Made by a program: the position numbers and the translations under genes. A stretch of 64,000 nt of DNA from Pseudobutyrivibrio xylanivorans. GTDB lineage: Bacteria > Bacillota > Clostridia > Lachnospirales > Lachnospiraceae. Location: positions 248,001 through 312,000 of the forward strand of contig NZ_VTVE01000002.1 in NCBI RefSeq assembly GCF_010906925.1, given 5' to 3'. The notes below the pieces were generated by a model. It saw only the letters and a list, made by a program, of their open reading frames with translations. It did not search any database and had not been told where the DNA came from. Positions 42,185-51,962 of this stretch are shown here, in pieces (positions within the stretch are counted from its first letter, which is position 1; each line of letters begins with the position of its first letter).

Positions 42185-43849
42185 ATGAGTACTACACGCA
42201 ATGATAACGGACCTATGCTAAATGCTTATCCTGACAGCATGGGCCACAGACTTGAGGACATCATCAAGGTTCTTAAGAAACCTGAGTTTAAAGATGTATT
42301 CCAGTCTTTTTATATTTTACCTAGTATTTACAATACCGATCTAGACAGGGGATTTTCTGTAATAGATTACGGCATAAATAAGGAGCTTGGCTCTCAAGAG
42401 GCCATTGAGGCCCTTTCTGATTTGGGAATCGACTTGAAGCTTGATTTTATCTTAAATCACGCCTCTGTTCTCTCACCACAGTTTCAGGATTTAATAAAAA
42501 ATGGTGAGAATTCCAAATACGCTGACTTCTTCATCAACTGGAACAAGTTTTGGGAAGGTTGCGGGGAGATGACTGAAGAAGGTTATATTAAACCTGATGA
42601 AAAATATATCAAAGACATGTTTTTCAGAAAACCTGGTCTTCCAATTCTTATGGTTCGCATGCCAGATGGCAAGGACGTACCATATTGGAACACATTCTAC
42701 CAGGAGGTCCGCTACAAGAGACCTGATGCAGCCGACTTAATAGAGGCCGCAGGAATGCAATATCTTGCAGCTACTAATCTAGCAGAGCGCATTTGCGCTT
42801 CACTGGATGAAGGCAAGACCCCTTCTGAAATTGATTTCGCTGGTTATGAAGAATACAAAGAAGACGTTGTTAATTATCTAGAAGCAAGCAGACGCTACCT
42901 TGGACAGATGGATTTAAACATCAAATCTGATCTCGTATGGGAGCACTATAGAAACACACTTAAGACTCTTGCCGATTATGGTGCAAAAATCGTAAGATTG
43001 GATGCATTTGCATACGCACCTAAGGAGCCAGGTAAAAAGAATTTCTTAAACGAGCCTGACACATGGGATGTGTTAGAGCGCGTAAAGGATATTGCCAACG
43101 AATATGGACTTTCTCTTTTACCAGAAATTCACGCCACTTACGGCGAAGGCACTTATGAAACCATCGCTTCTAAGGGCTATATGACCTACGATTTCTTCCT
43201 TCCTGGTCTTCTCATCTATACTCTCGAGAAGCAATCAGGAAAGCTTTTAGTTGATTGGGCTAAGGAACTTACCGAGAAAAATATTCGAGTAGTGAATATG
43301 CTCGGTTGTCATGACGGTATTCCTCTTCTTGATTTAAAGGGAATGCTTGATGAGAAAGAAATCCAGGAGCTTATTGATACAATTGTTGGCCGTGGCGGTT
43401 ATGTTAAGGATCTCCACGGACAGAAAAATATGTACTATCAGGTCAATGCAACATACTACAGTGCCCTTGGCGAGAATGACAGCAAAATGCTTTTAGCTCG
43501 TGCTATTCAGATGTTTATGCCAGGTAAGCCTCAAGTATGGTATCTGGATTTATTCGCAGGTAGAAATGACCATGAGGCAGTTGCCCACGCCGGTGTGGGC
43601 GGCCACAAGGAAATCAATCGTACTAACCTCTCTTCCGAAATGATTGAAGTAGCTCTTAAAAATGACGTAGTTAAAAAGCAACTTGAATTACTTCGTTTGA
43701 GAAACACACACCCAGCTTTTGGTTTTGACAGTACTCTTTCAGCAGAAGCAAATGGATTTATGCTAAAACTTGCTTGGGAAAAAGAAGGTCACCGCGCCGA
43801 GCTTCGTGCAAATCTCAGAGACTATTCTTACGAGATTATCACTGATTAA
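42185..43849 (+). CDS. GH13_18 phosphorylase, sucrose-phosphorylase-like
   Basis: The 554-aa protein has the GH13 subfamily 18 pattern: LDFILNHAS, nucleophile motif IVRLDAFAYAPKE, acid/base LLPEIHATYGEG and MLGCHDGIPLLDLKG. These enzymes split sucrose or related glucosides with phosphate to glucose-1-phosphate. There is no signal peptide. Relatives act on sucrose, sucrose-6-phosphate, glucosylglycerol or glucosylglycerate, and the sequence read does not decide. It lies next to a kinase and opposite a sugar ABC transporter. Confidence 0.88.
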   Translation: MSTTRNDNGPMLNAYPDSMGHRLEDIIKVLKKPEFKDVFQSFYILPSIYNTDLDRGFSVIDYGINKELGSQEAIEALSDLGIDLKLDFILNHASVLSPQFQDLIKNGENSKYADFFINWNKFWEGCGEMTEEGYIKPDEKYIKDMFFRKPGLPILMVRMPDGKDVPYWNTFYQEVRYKRPDAADLIEAAGMQYLAATNLAERICASLDEGKTPSEIDFAGYEEYKEDVVNYLEASRRYLGQMDLNIKSDLVWEHYRNTLKTLADYGAKIVRLDAFAYAPKEPGKKNFLNEPDTWDVLERVKDIANEYGLSLLPEIHATYGEGTYETIASKGYMTYDFFLPGLLIYTLEKQSGKLLVDWAKELTEKNIRVVNMLGCHDGIPLLDLKGMLDEKEIQELIDTIVGRGGYVKDLHGQKNMYYQVNATYYSALGENDSKMLLARAIQMFMPGKPQVWYLDLFAGRNDHEAVAHAGVGGHKEINRTNLSSEMIEVALKNDVVKKQLELLRLRNTHPAFGFDSTLSAEANGFMLKLAWEKEGHRAELRANLRDYSYEIITD

Positions 43850-43871
43850 TTTTATATTTGTTACTGCATAA

Positions 43872-43904
43872 AAAAGGCACACCCACTATGAGGTGTGCCT
43901 TTTG
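43872..43904. terminator. Bidirectional terminator between the phosphorylase and zinc-ribbon genes
   Basis: AAAAGGCACACC and GGTGTGCCTTTT enclose a short loop, with A/T runs on both sides. Confidence 0.88.
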
Positions 43905-43918
43905 AATTGCTTTCATTT

Positions 43919-44434
43919 TTAGTTTACGAAGATGTCACGTCGGTTATCGAAGTATGATGCATTAACAAATATTAACACTATATCTAATATCATACGAACT
44001 CCATCACTTCCAGAAAAACTACCAGGGCCCAATACTGCGGAACCATAAATTAGTAAAATAATGGTCGAAACAAATTCGTAGCCAAAAACTGCACAAACTA
44101 ACTTGCCAGCACTTCTCTTTCTATTTATGATAGCCACCGCTGCAACAGCCAAAAGTGCTATATTCACAAGACTTAAAACAACCGCCACAGTAATATATCC
44201 TGAAAGGTTAGCCTTTCCGCCAAGTAAATCATCACTTCTTCCACTTAATTCCACTAGCCTTGCTATTCCAATCAAACCAAAAAGGCAGCCAATCCAAAAA
44301 TAAAAATATCCCAAAAAATCAGCCCATTTAGTGCCAAGCACCTCTCTTGTCTCAACCTTTACAGTTGGCTCACCACAGTTAGGACATACCCTAGCGAACT
44401 CACTTACTTCTGTACCACATGAATTACAAAACAT
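43919..44434 (-). CDS. Zinc-ribbon membrane protein of unknown function
   Basis: The 171-aa protein starts with a zinc ribbon (FCNSCG..CPNCGEP) followed by about four membrane helices (residues 35-165) that are rich in Val/Leu. Such proteins are common in Lachnospiraceae and have no settled role. An AAAAGGAGAAAATT site precedes the ATG. It stands alone between convergent neighbours. Confidence 0.75.
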   Translation of the reverse strand: MFCNSCGTEVSEFARVCPNCGEPTVKVETREVLGTKWADFLGYFYFWIGCLFGLIGIARLVELSGRSDDLLGGKANLSGYITVAVVLSLVNIALLAVAAVAIINRKRSAGKLVCAVFGYEFVSTIILLIYGSAVLGPGSFSGSDGVRMILDIVLIFVNASYFDNRRDIFVN

Positions 44435-44540
44435 AATTTTCTCCTTTTCATAACAATTAATCCCTTTTTGTTTAAGTAGTTATATACTACCCTATGCCTA
44501 TTCTTTTTGCAAGTTGTTTTTTACTATTTTTATAAAAAAT

Positions 44541-44563
44541 AGAGGTGGATGTAGTCCACCTCT
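44541..44563 (-). terminator. uvrBA terminator
   Basis: AGAGGTGGA and TCCACCTCT form a perfect stem followed on the minus strand by ATTTTTTATAAA. Confidence 0.9.
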
Positions 44564-44578
44564 AAAAATAATAGTTGT

Positions 44579-47404
44579 TTACTTTAAATATTCCTTCAAA
44601 TACTGGCCAGTGTAGCTCTTCTTCACCTTTACGATTTCCTCTGGTGTGCCCTTGGCTATTACTGTGCCACCTCGGTCTCCGCCGTCTGGGCCCATGTCTA
44701 TGATATAATCTGCACACTTGATTACATCCAAATTGTGCTCGATAACCACTACTGTGTTGCCAGAGTCTGAGAGCTTGCGCATGATTTCAACAAGCTTGTT
44801 TACATCGTCGAAATGAAGTCCCGTTGTAGGCTCATCAAGGATGTAAATTGTCTTGCCAGTAGCGCGGCGAGAAAGCTCTGTTGCAAGCTTAATACGCTGT
44901 GCCTCACCACCTGAAAGAGTGGTGCTTGGCTGACCAAGCTTGATATAGCCTAAGCCTACATCGTATAGTGCCTGAATCTTGTTGGCAATGCTTGGTACAT
45001 TTTTGAAGAACTCAACAGCCTCTTCAACAGTCATATCAAGAACATCGTAGATTGTCTTACCCTTGTAATGAACTTCTAGAGTCTCTCGATTATATCTCTT
45101 GCCTCCACAGACCTCGCATGGAACATACACATCTGGAAGGAAATGCATCTCTATTTTAATGATACCGTCACCAGAGCAAGCCTCACATCGACCGCCCTTT
45201 ACATTGAATGAGAAGCGTCCCTTATTGTAGCCGCGCTCCTTGGCCTCAGTTGTACCAGCAAATAAATCTCTTATTAAATCAAATACTCCAGTATATGTAG
45301 CTGGGTTAGAACGAGGTGTACGTCCAATCGGGGACTGGTCGATGTCGATGACCTTATCAAGTGCCTCTGTTCCTAAAATATCATCATGCTTTCCGGATAT
45401 TTTTCTAGCTCTGTTAAGTCTCTTAGCCAAATCCTTGTACAATATTTCATTGACAAGTGAACTCTTGCCGGAGCCAGACACACCGGTAACTACTGTCATG
45501 ATTCCAAGTGGAATATCTACATCGATATTCTTGAGGTTGTGCTCCCGAGCGCCCTTGATAGTGAGCCATCCCTTTGGCTCCCTGCGCTCAGAAGGAACTG
45601 GTATGCAAAGCTTGCCACTTAAATACTGGCCTGTAATAGAATCTGGGCAAGCCATAATCTCCTCAGGAGTACCGGCAGCTATGACTTCTCCACCATCCTT
45701 GCCTGCACGAGGTCCGATATCCACAAGATAGTCAGCAGCACGCATTGTATCTGCATCGTGTTCTACAACAATAAGTGTATTACCTAAATCTCGAAGTCCC
45801 TTAAGTGATGCCAGTAATTTATCATTGTCCTTTTGATGAAGACCAATTGACGGCTCATCCAAAATATAGGCAACACCTACAAGACCCGAACCAATCTGGG
45901 TAGCCAATCTAATACGCTGAGCCTCACCACCTGAAAGAGTGGCTGTAGCACGAGCCAGTGTAAGGTAATCAAGTCCTACATCCACCATGAATTTAAGTCT
46001 ATTTCTAATCTCTTTGAGTACCACAGCACCAATCTTTTTCTGCTGCTCTGTAAGCTCTAGCTTATCAATCAAATCATAGAGCTCATGGACTGGATACTGA
46101 GTCATCTCGAAAATATTCTTATTGGCTATAGTAACAGCTAGTGATTCCTTTTTTAGTCGCTGACCGTGGCAGCAAGGACACTCACTGTAGAACATGAACT
46201 CCTCATACTCACGCTTTTGGTTCTCTGAAAATGTCTCCTTATAACGACGATTAACATTTTCAATGAGGCCCTCAAACACTGTAGGATATACACCTCTACC
46301 TCGCTGACCCTCATATTCAACATCCACTGAACGGTCAAAACCATGAATGAACATGTGTCTGATATTCTCAGGAAGGTCCTTGTATGGTGTATCAAGTGAA
46401 AACTTGTATTCCTTAGCCAATGCCTCTAAAAGAGCATGGGCAAAGCTTGTAGACTTGTTGGCTGACTGCCAGCCCATAACCTGCACGCAGCCCTGATTAA
46501 ATGAAAGGCTCTTGTCAGGAATCATAAGATCCTCGTCAAATTCCATCTTATAACCAAGACCAAAACACTCTGGGCAGGCACCAAATGGATTGTTAAAGGA
46601 GAAACTACGTGGCTCCACCTCATCAATACTAATGCCACAATCAGGACATGAGAATCCCTCAGAAAATCTGATAGGCTCTCCATCGATAACATCAACAATC
46701 ATAAGTCCCTCAGCAAGCTTTAGAACTGACTCGATTGAATCTGTAAGACGCTTTTCAATTCCTTCTTTTATCACAAGTCTATCAACCACAATCTCGATGT
46801 TGTGTTTGATATTTTTATCTAGCTTAATCTCCTCAGAAAGGTCATATACATTGCCATCAACATTTACGCGGACATAACCAGACTTTTTAGCTTTTTCAAA
46901 AAGCTTTTCATGAGTACCCTTGCGGCCTCTAACTACTGGAGCAAGAAGCTGAATTTTGGTGCGCTCAGGGAGAGCCATTATAGCATCTACCATCTGGTCT
47001 ACTGTCTGCTTGCTGATAGGCTTGCCACAATTAGGGCAATGAGGGACACCGCATCTAGCATAGAGAAGTCTCATATAATCGTAAATCTCTGTAACTGTGC
47101 CAACAGTAGAACGTGGATTGTGATTGGTGCTCTTCTGGTCGATTGAAATAGCTGGAGGCATACCCTCCATATGCTCTACGTTTGGCTTTTCCATCTGACC
47201 CAAGAACTGACGGGCATATGAAGATAGAGACTCCATATATCGTCTCTGTCCCTCTGCAAAAATAGTATCGAATGCAAGTGATGATTTGCCTGAACCAGAC
47301 AATCCGGTCAGTACTACAAACTCATCACGGGGAATGTCTAGGCTAATATTTTTAAGGTTGTGCTCGTTGGCCCCCTTGATTTTAATGTATTTCTTTTCTT
47401 TCAT
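44579..47404 (-). CDS. uvrA: Excinuclease ABC subunit A
   Basis: UvrA is the damage-sensing ATPase of nucleotide-excision repair. The 941 aa contain two ABC cassettes ([16 protein letters not shown] and [16 protein letters not shown]), each with an LSGGEAQRI signature. It also has zinc modules ([20 protein letters not shown].., CEACSGDG.., CEVCGGKRY). It lies 61 bases after uvrB on the same strand, likely in an operon under an SOS-type box. Confidence 0.98.
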   Translation of the reverse strand: MKEKKYIKIKGANEHNLKNISLDIPRDEFVVLTGLSGSGKSSLAFDTIFAEGQRRYMESLSSYARQFLGQMEKPNVEHMEGMPPAISIDQKSTNHNPRSTVGTVTEIYDYMRLLYARCGVPHCPNCGKPISKQTVDQMVDAIMALPERTKIQLLAPVVRGRKGTHEKLFEKAKKSGYVRVNVDGNVYDLSEEIKLDKNIKHNIEIVVDRLVIKEGIEKRLTDSIESVLKLAEGLMIVDVIDGEPIRFSEGFSCPDCGISIDEVEPRSFSFNNPFGACPECFGLGYKMEFDEDLMIPDKSLSFNQGCVQVMGWQSANKSTSFAHALLEALAKEYKFSLDTPYKDLPENIRHMFIHGFDRSVDVEYEGQRGRGVYPTVFEGLIENVNRRYKETFSENQKREYEEFMFYSECPCCHGQRLKKESLAVTIANKNIFEMTQYPVHELYDLIDKLELTEQQKKIGAVVLKEIRNRLKFMVDVGLDYLTLARATATLSGGEAQRIRLATQIGSGLVGVAYILDEPSIGLHQKDNDKLLASLKGLRDLGNTLIVVEHDADTMRAADYLVDIGPRAGKDGGEVIAAGTPEEIMACPDSITGQYLSGKLCIPVPSERREPKGWLTIKGAREHNLKNIDVDIPLGIMTVVTGVSGSGKSSLVNEILYKDLAKRLNRARKISGKHDDILGTEALDKVIDIDQSPIGRTPRSNPATYTGVFDLIRDLFAGTTEAKERGYNKGRFSFNVKGGRCEACSGDGIIKIEMHFLPDVYVPCEVCGGKRYNRETLEVHYKGKTIYDVLDMTVEEAVEFFKNVPSIANKIQALYDVGLGYIKLGQPSTTLSGGEAQRIKLATELSRRATGKTIYILDEPTTGLHFDDVNKLVEIMRKLSDSGNTVVVIEHNLDVIKCADYIIDMGPDGGDRGGTVIAKGTPEEIVKVKKSYTGQYLKEYLK

Positions 47405-47465
47405 TTCTATATCCTCAAAAAACTTGTTTTACAAGTCAAACAATCATATGGAATTTGTAAATAAA

Positions 47466-49454
47466 TTACTCTTCTGACATCTGCTGCATCATCTGTTTAA
47501 GCTCTACCATCTTGTCTCTATACTCAGCAGCAGCCTCGAAGTTGAGCTCGGCAGCAGCCTTTTTCATCTTCTTTTGGATGTCAGCTATAAGCTTCTCAAG
47601 CTCCTTGCTATCCATCTCCTCAGGGTCCTTCTTAAACTGAAGTTCCTTTTTAGCGATGGCCTTGCCAATGGAAATAAGCTCTCTGACTGACTTCTGAATG
47701 GTGGTAGGCGTGATGCCGTGAGCCTCGTTGTATGCCATCTGAATCTGGCGACGACGCTCAGTCTCACTGATGGCCTTTTCCATGGACTCTGTCATGGTGT
47801 CGGCATACATGATTACGTGACCCTCGCTGTTACGAGCTGCACGACCAATAGTCTGAATCAATGACCTCTCACTACGTAAGAATCCCTCTTTGTCAGCATC
47901 CAAGATTGCAACAAGTGTAATCTCTGGAATATCAAGACCCTCTCGAAGCAAGTTGATACCTACTAGAACATCAAACACATCAAGTCTCAAATCCCTGATA
48001 ATCTCTGCTCTCTCCATAGTATCAATATCTGAATGCATGTATTTAACACGGACACCAAGCTCAGCAAGATAATCCGTCAAATCCTCTGCCATACGCTTGG
48101 TCAATGTGGTAATCATTACCTTGTGACCGCCGGCTGTTTCTTTTTGAATCTCCTTGTAAAGGTCATCAATCTGTCCCTCAACTGGTCGCACCTCAACCTC
48201 CGGATCAAGAAGTCCAGTAGGTCTGATAACCTGCTCTGTACGAAGCATCTCATGCTCTTCTTCATAGTCGCCAGGTGTAGCAGATACAAACATAATCTGA
48301 TCTAACTTGGACTCAAATTCTCCGAAATTAAGTGGTCTGTTATCCAGTGCCGATGGCAATCTAAAGCCATACTCCACCAATGTGCGCTTTCTAGCCTGGT
48401 CACCTGCAAACATGCCTCGTACCTGTGGCAAGGTGATATGACTCTCATCCACAATAATCAAGAAATCATCACCAAAATAATCAATAAGACATTTCGGTGG
48501 CTCACCAGGCTGCTGGCTAGTCATATGTCTACTATAATTCTCGATACCCGAGCAAAATCCTGTTTCTCTAAGCATCTCTATATCGAAATTAGTGCGCTCT
48601 GCAATTCGCTGAGCCTCGATTAGTTTGTCCTCTGACTTGAAGAACTTGACTCTCTCCTCCAGCTCCGCCTCTATGCTGGCGCAGGCTGCATTGATTTTGT
48701 CCTGTGGAATGACATAGTGACTGGCAGGGAAAATAGCCACATGCTCAAGCTCTCTTCTGACCTGACCTGTCATAATATCTGTCTCGCAAATCCTATCAAT
48801 TTCGTCTCCGAAAAACTCAATACGGATGGCGTAGTCCTTGGTAATTGCAGGGATAACCTCAAGCACATCACCACGAACTCTAAAAGTACCGCGGTCAAAA
48901 TCCATATCATTGCGCATGTACTGGATATTAATCAGCTCGTGAATAACATCATCTCTATCCTTTAAATCTCCTGGGCGAAGACTCACCATCATGTTCTGGA
49001 AATCATCTGGCTCACCGATACCATAGATGCAAGAAACAGATGAAACGATAATAACATCTCGTCGCTCAGAAAGTGATGCAGTCGCCGACAAGCGCAGCTT
49101 ATCTATCTCATCATTGATGGATGAATCCTTGGCAATGTATGTATCAGTGCTAGGCACATACGCCTCCGGCTGATAATAATCATAGTAGGAAACAAAATAC
49201 TCTACTGCATTTTCCGGGAAAAACTCCTTAAACTCGCTATAAAGCTGACCTGCAAGGGTCTTATTGTGAGCGATAATAAGAGTAGGCTTGTTAAGCTGCT
49301 CTATTACATTGGCCATGGTAAATGTCTTACCAGAACCTGTAACACCAAGCAGTGTCTGCATCTGATTGCCTTCCTTAAATCCCCGGACTAAATCCTCGAT
49401 AGCCTGAGGCTGATCACCAGTAGGTTTATATTCTGAATGTAATTTAAAATCCAT
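47466..49454 (-). CDS. uvrB: Excinuclease ABC subunit B
   Basis: UvrB verifies damage and loads UvrC. The 662-aa protein shows [14 protein letters not shown] (Walker A), the beta-hairpin [31 protein letters not shown] and the helicase motifs [14 protein letters not shown] and QTIGRAARN. The C-terminal UVR motif ([21 protein letters not shown]) binds UvrC. I use the ATG at 49454 ([19 protein letters not shown]). A consensus promoter overlaps a LexA-like box upstream. Confidence 0.98.
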   Translation of the reverse strand: MDFKLHSEYKPTGDQPQAIEDLVRGFKEGNQMQTLLGVTGSGKTFTMANVIEQLNKPTLIIAHNKTLAGQLYSEFKEFFPENAVEYFVSYYDYYQPEAYVPSTDTYIAKDSSINDEIDKLRLSATASLSERRDVIIVSSVSCIYGIGEPDDFQNMMVSLRPGDLKDRDDVIHELINIQYMRNDMDFDRGTFRVRGDVLEVIPAITKDYAIRIEFFGDEIDRICETDIMTGQVRRELEHVAIFPASHYVIPQDKINAACASIEAELEERVKFFKSEDKLIEAQRIAERTNFDIEMLRETGFCSGIENYSRHMTSQQPGEPPKCLIDYFGDDFLIIVDESHITLPQVRGMFAGDQARKRTLVEYGFRLPSALDNRPLNFGEFESKLDQIMFVSATPGDYEEEHEMLRTEQVIRPTGLLDPEVEVRPVEGQIDDLYKEIQKETAGGHKVMITTLTKRMAEDLTDYLAELGVRVKYMHSDIDTMERAEIIRDLRLDVFDVLVGINLLREGLDIPEITLVAILDADKEGFLRSERSLIQTIGRAARNSEGHVIMYADTMTESMEKAISETERRRQIQMAYNEAHGITPTTIQKSVRELISIGKAIAKKELQFKKDPEEMDSKELEKLIADIQKKMKKAAAELNFEAAAEYRDKMVELKQMMQQMSEE

Positions 49455-49495
49455 ATTGTTCACCAAAAATTAATTGCACACAATCGTATGATGAA

Positions 49496-49533
49496 ATTAT
49501 ATCACAGCCTACAAATATGTCAAACATTTGTTC
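49496..49533 (-). promoter_or_regulatory. uvrB promoter with LexA (SOS) box
   Basis: On the minus strand, TTGACA (49523-49518), a 16-base spacer and TATAAT (49501-49496). GAACAAATGTTT (49533-49522) overlaps the -35 and resembles the Gram-positive LexA site GAACnnnnGTTC with one changed base. Confidence 0.65.
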
Positions 49534-49560
49534 TCACTTATGTAAAATTATAGCATAAAA

Positions 49561-49582
49561 GGCGGCCAGTTAACTGACCGCC
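49561..49582 (-). terminator. Terminator of the late flagellar operon
   Basis: On the minus strand, GGCGGTCAGTT and AACTGGCCGCC form a stem with one G-U-type step and run into TTTTATG, just after csrA. Confidence 0.85.
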
Positions 49583-49605
49583 ATTATCTTTTAAAAATAT
49601 TGATT

Positions 49606-49839
49606 TTATAAGAGATTCTTGAGAGCTTCGATATCGTCTAAGCTGATTGCCTGAGCAGCTTCTGTTGCTGCCTCGTTTTCCTTCTGAATCTCTAAGTAAA
49701 CTTCTTTTCTGTAGATAGATACTTCTTTTGGTGCTGAAATACCAATTTTGACCTGATCACCGCGAACCTCAAGGACTGTAATCTCGATGTTGTTGTTGAT
49801 CATAATCGCATCGCCTGTTTTTCGTGTTAATGCCAACAT
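49606..49839 (-). CDS. csrA: Carbon storage regulator CsrA
   Basis: CsrA is an RNA-binding dimer that represses flagellin translation in Gram-positive bacteria. The 77-aa protein has the canonical LALTRKTGDAIMI, EITVLEVRGDQVKIGISAPKEVSIYRKEV core. A C-terminal extension of about 20 residues ends EALKNLL. It is two bases after fliW; FliW binds and inactivates CsrA until flagellin takes FliW away. Confidence 0.95.
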   Translation of the reverse strand: MLALTRKTGDAIMINNNIEITVLEVRGDQVKIGISAPKEVSIYRKEVYLEIQKENEAATEAAQAISLDDIEALKNLL

Positions 49840-49841
49840 CG

Positions 49842-50294
49842 CTACTCACCATCCTTTCCGTGTATTGCATCATGAATCAAATAACGGACTGGTTCTGAGC
49901 CCTCGATTATTATCTGGTCACCTACGTTAGTGTCGGCATTGATAATAATAGGAGCCTTAAGATTAATAGAGGCTTCCTTAGGGTTCTTAGGAACTCTAAC
50001 AGTAACTAATACATAAGTATTCTCTGGTGTAAGATCTCCTAACTGCTCAAGTGAATCCTCATTAAGCTGTGGTGCATAGTCTGGCTTCACAAGATGTGGA
50101 AGCATTACTGGCATTGCAAAATCTGTCTCATCAAGGGATTGAAGCCACATGATGTTGCCCTTGTTTTTCTTCTCCTCATCAAAAATAAGGGTGTATCTCT
50201 TCATGTCTGGAAAACCTATTAGTCCATGAACGAGATTGATAATTTTGTCTTCAACAATTTCAATTTCGCCAAACAATCTAGTTTTTACGCGCAT
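49842..50294 (-). CDS. fliW: Flagellar assembly factor FliW
   Basis: FliW binds flagellin and CsrA. The 150-aa protein contains FGEIEIVEDKIINLVHGLIGFPDMKRYTLI and YVLVTVRVPKNPKEASINLKAPIIIN, the family core. It is followed directly by csrA, the known partner pair, and follows flgL as in Bacillus subtilis. A GGAGGAGAAGG site precedes the ATG. Confidence 0.95.
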   Translation of the reverse strand: MRVKTRLFGEIEIVEDKIINLVHGLIGFPDMKRYTLIFDEEKKNKGNIMWLQSLDETDFAMPVMLPHLVKPDYAPQLNEDSLEQLGDLTPENTYVLVTVRVPKNPKEASINLKAPIIINADTNVGDQIIIEGSEPVRYLIHDAIHGKDGE

Positions 50295-50315
50295 CGTCCC
50301 TTCTCCTCCTGCGAA

Positions 50316-51878
50316 TTAAAGATAATTTAGTAGTGTAGAATCGCCCAGCTTTCCAGCTGCTGTAAGCGATGCCTGATATGCTGTGTAAGCTGCTGTGTAA
50401 TCGATAATAATCTGAGAAAGATCAACGTCATCATTGGTAGACTGAAGACCCTGAACTGTTTGTCTCTGATCGCCAACACGAATCTTAGTTAAATCCAAAG
50501 AATCTTTCTTACAACCCAAATCAGTAATACTTAAACTTATTTTATCACAATACTTAGCAGTTTTGCCTATTTCTGTTGAGAAAAGTTTTTTCAAATTGTC
50601 ATCAAAGTAATCTGCCTCTTTTTTGAGAGCGTCCTCCCACTGCTTTAAGTATGCTTGGTCATCTTCATTTGCATACTGTGATTCGTCCTTCATTTTTTTG
50701 ATTTCATCAAGCTTGTTATGAGCATTTCGTGCATTCTTGACCGCATCAAGCATCTCTGTAATATCACGTAAAACATCACTGTTAAATACATCTGATGCCT
50801 CTGTATTGATATTTATTGTCTGTCCTGCTGCAACAGTATACTGAATATCATAGTGGATAGTTTCTCCATCTGGTGTAAATTTCTTGTATTCTACTGGAAC
50901 ATTTACATCAAGTGGATCTGCTGTCTTTGTACAGTTGTAGTAATACTCTGGACGAAGTTCTCCTTCAGCAAATCCTTTTTTAGTATATGTAATGTCAATT
51001 TTTGCATCTGCTGCCTTGAGCTGAGCTGCAATATTTTTTCCTAAAATGATATCGCCAGTCTCTCTAATGAAATAGATGGAATCATCAGGTACAGTCTTCT
51101 CGCCCTGCTTCTTAAGAAATTCTCCTGGATTCGCTCCATCTGCCACCTCGTAATCAGCCCACTCTGTCTCATTCGCAAAATCTGTAATATCCACTGTTAT
51201 TTCATTACCAGCTGCATCTGTTACTACAAAATTATCTCGAGAAAGCACATCATCATAGTTGAGACGTACTCGGTAATAGTTTGTCTGCGCCATATCATTG
51301 ATATTAGTAACTGCTGCAACCTCTGTCTTTGTAGTAGGGACCTTAGTGATTCCGTTGTAGTATCTATGCTCTTCCATGTTCTTTTCGATAGAAAGAGTCT
51401 GTGTAATCTGGTACTCAGTATCTGTCTCATTTTTCGTGAATACTAAGTCACTGTTAGTTCTATAACCAGTGAAAACTGTACGGTTAGCATAGTCAGCATT
51501 TCCCTCTTTGAAAACAGCCTTCTGAAGAGATTCAAGCTGAGTGATAATTGTATTTCTATCTTCCTGATTCAAAGAACCATTGGCACCCTTATCAGCAAGA
51601 GTCTTGCAATCTGTAATCAAGTCTCTGATGTTTAGAAGTGAAGTCTCAGTAACCTCAATCCAGCTAGATGCATCAGGAATATTCTTCTGATAGTACTGTG
51701 TTACCTGTGAAAGAGTTGTAGACAATCTGAGTGAACGAACTGCAATTACAGGATCATCTGATGGCTTATCAATCTTTTTCTGAGTTGTCATCTGAGTATT
51801 ACGCTGATTTACAATCTCTTTTGTAGAGTTGATATTTGAAGCTGCGTTGTTCATTATCATTTTGTTTGTAACTCTCAT
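50316..51878 (-). CDS. flgL: Flagellar hook-filament junction protein FlgL with a large insert
   Basis: FlgL joins hook and filament. The ends match the family: MRVTNKMIMNNAASNINSTKE.. at the N-terminus and DVDLSQIIIDYTAAYTAYQASL.. at the C-terminus. At 520 aa it is much longer than the usual 300; residues about 165-400 form a surface-exposed-type insert with no family I know. I choose ATG 51878 behind AAAGAGGT; the frame reaches 51920. It lies between flgK and fliW. Confidence 0.88.
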   Translation of the reverse strand: MRVTNKMIMNNAASNINSTKEIVNQRNTQMTTQKKIDKPSDDPVIAVRSLRLSTTLSQVTQYYQKNIPDASSWIEVTETSLLNIRDLITDCKTLADKGANGSLNQEDRNTIITQLESLQKAVFKEGNADYANRTVFTGYRTNSDLVFTKNETDTEYQITQTLSIEKNMEEHRYYNGITKVPTTKTEVAAVTNINDMAQTNYYRVRLNYDDVLSRDNFVVTDAAGNEITVDITDFANETEWADYEVADGANPGEFLKKQGEKTVPDDSIYFIRETGDIILGKNIAAQLKAADAKIDITYTKKGFAEGELRPEYYYNCTKTADPLDVNVPVEYKKFTPDGETIHYDIQYTVAAGQTININTEASDVFNSDVLRDITEMLDAVKNARNAHNKLDEIKKMKDESQYANEDDQAYLKQWEDALKKEADYFDDNLKKLFSTEIGKTAKYCDKISLSITDLGCKKDSLDLTKIRVGDQRQTVQGLQSTNDDVDLSQIIIDYTAAYTAYQASLTAAGKLGDSTLLNYL

Positions 51879-51962
51879 AATAGTACCTCTTTCTTTTATA
51901 AGACCTAGGTTGAATACCATCTACCCGGATAGCGGGAAGACACACACATCCAAAATCACCTT

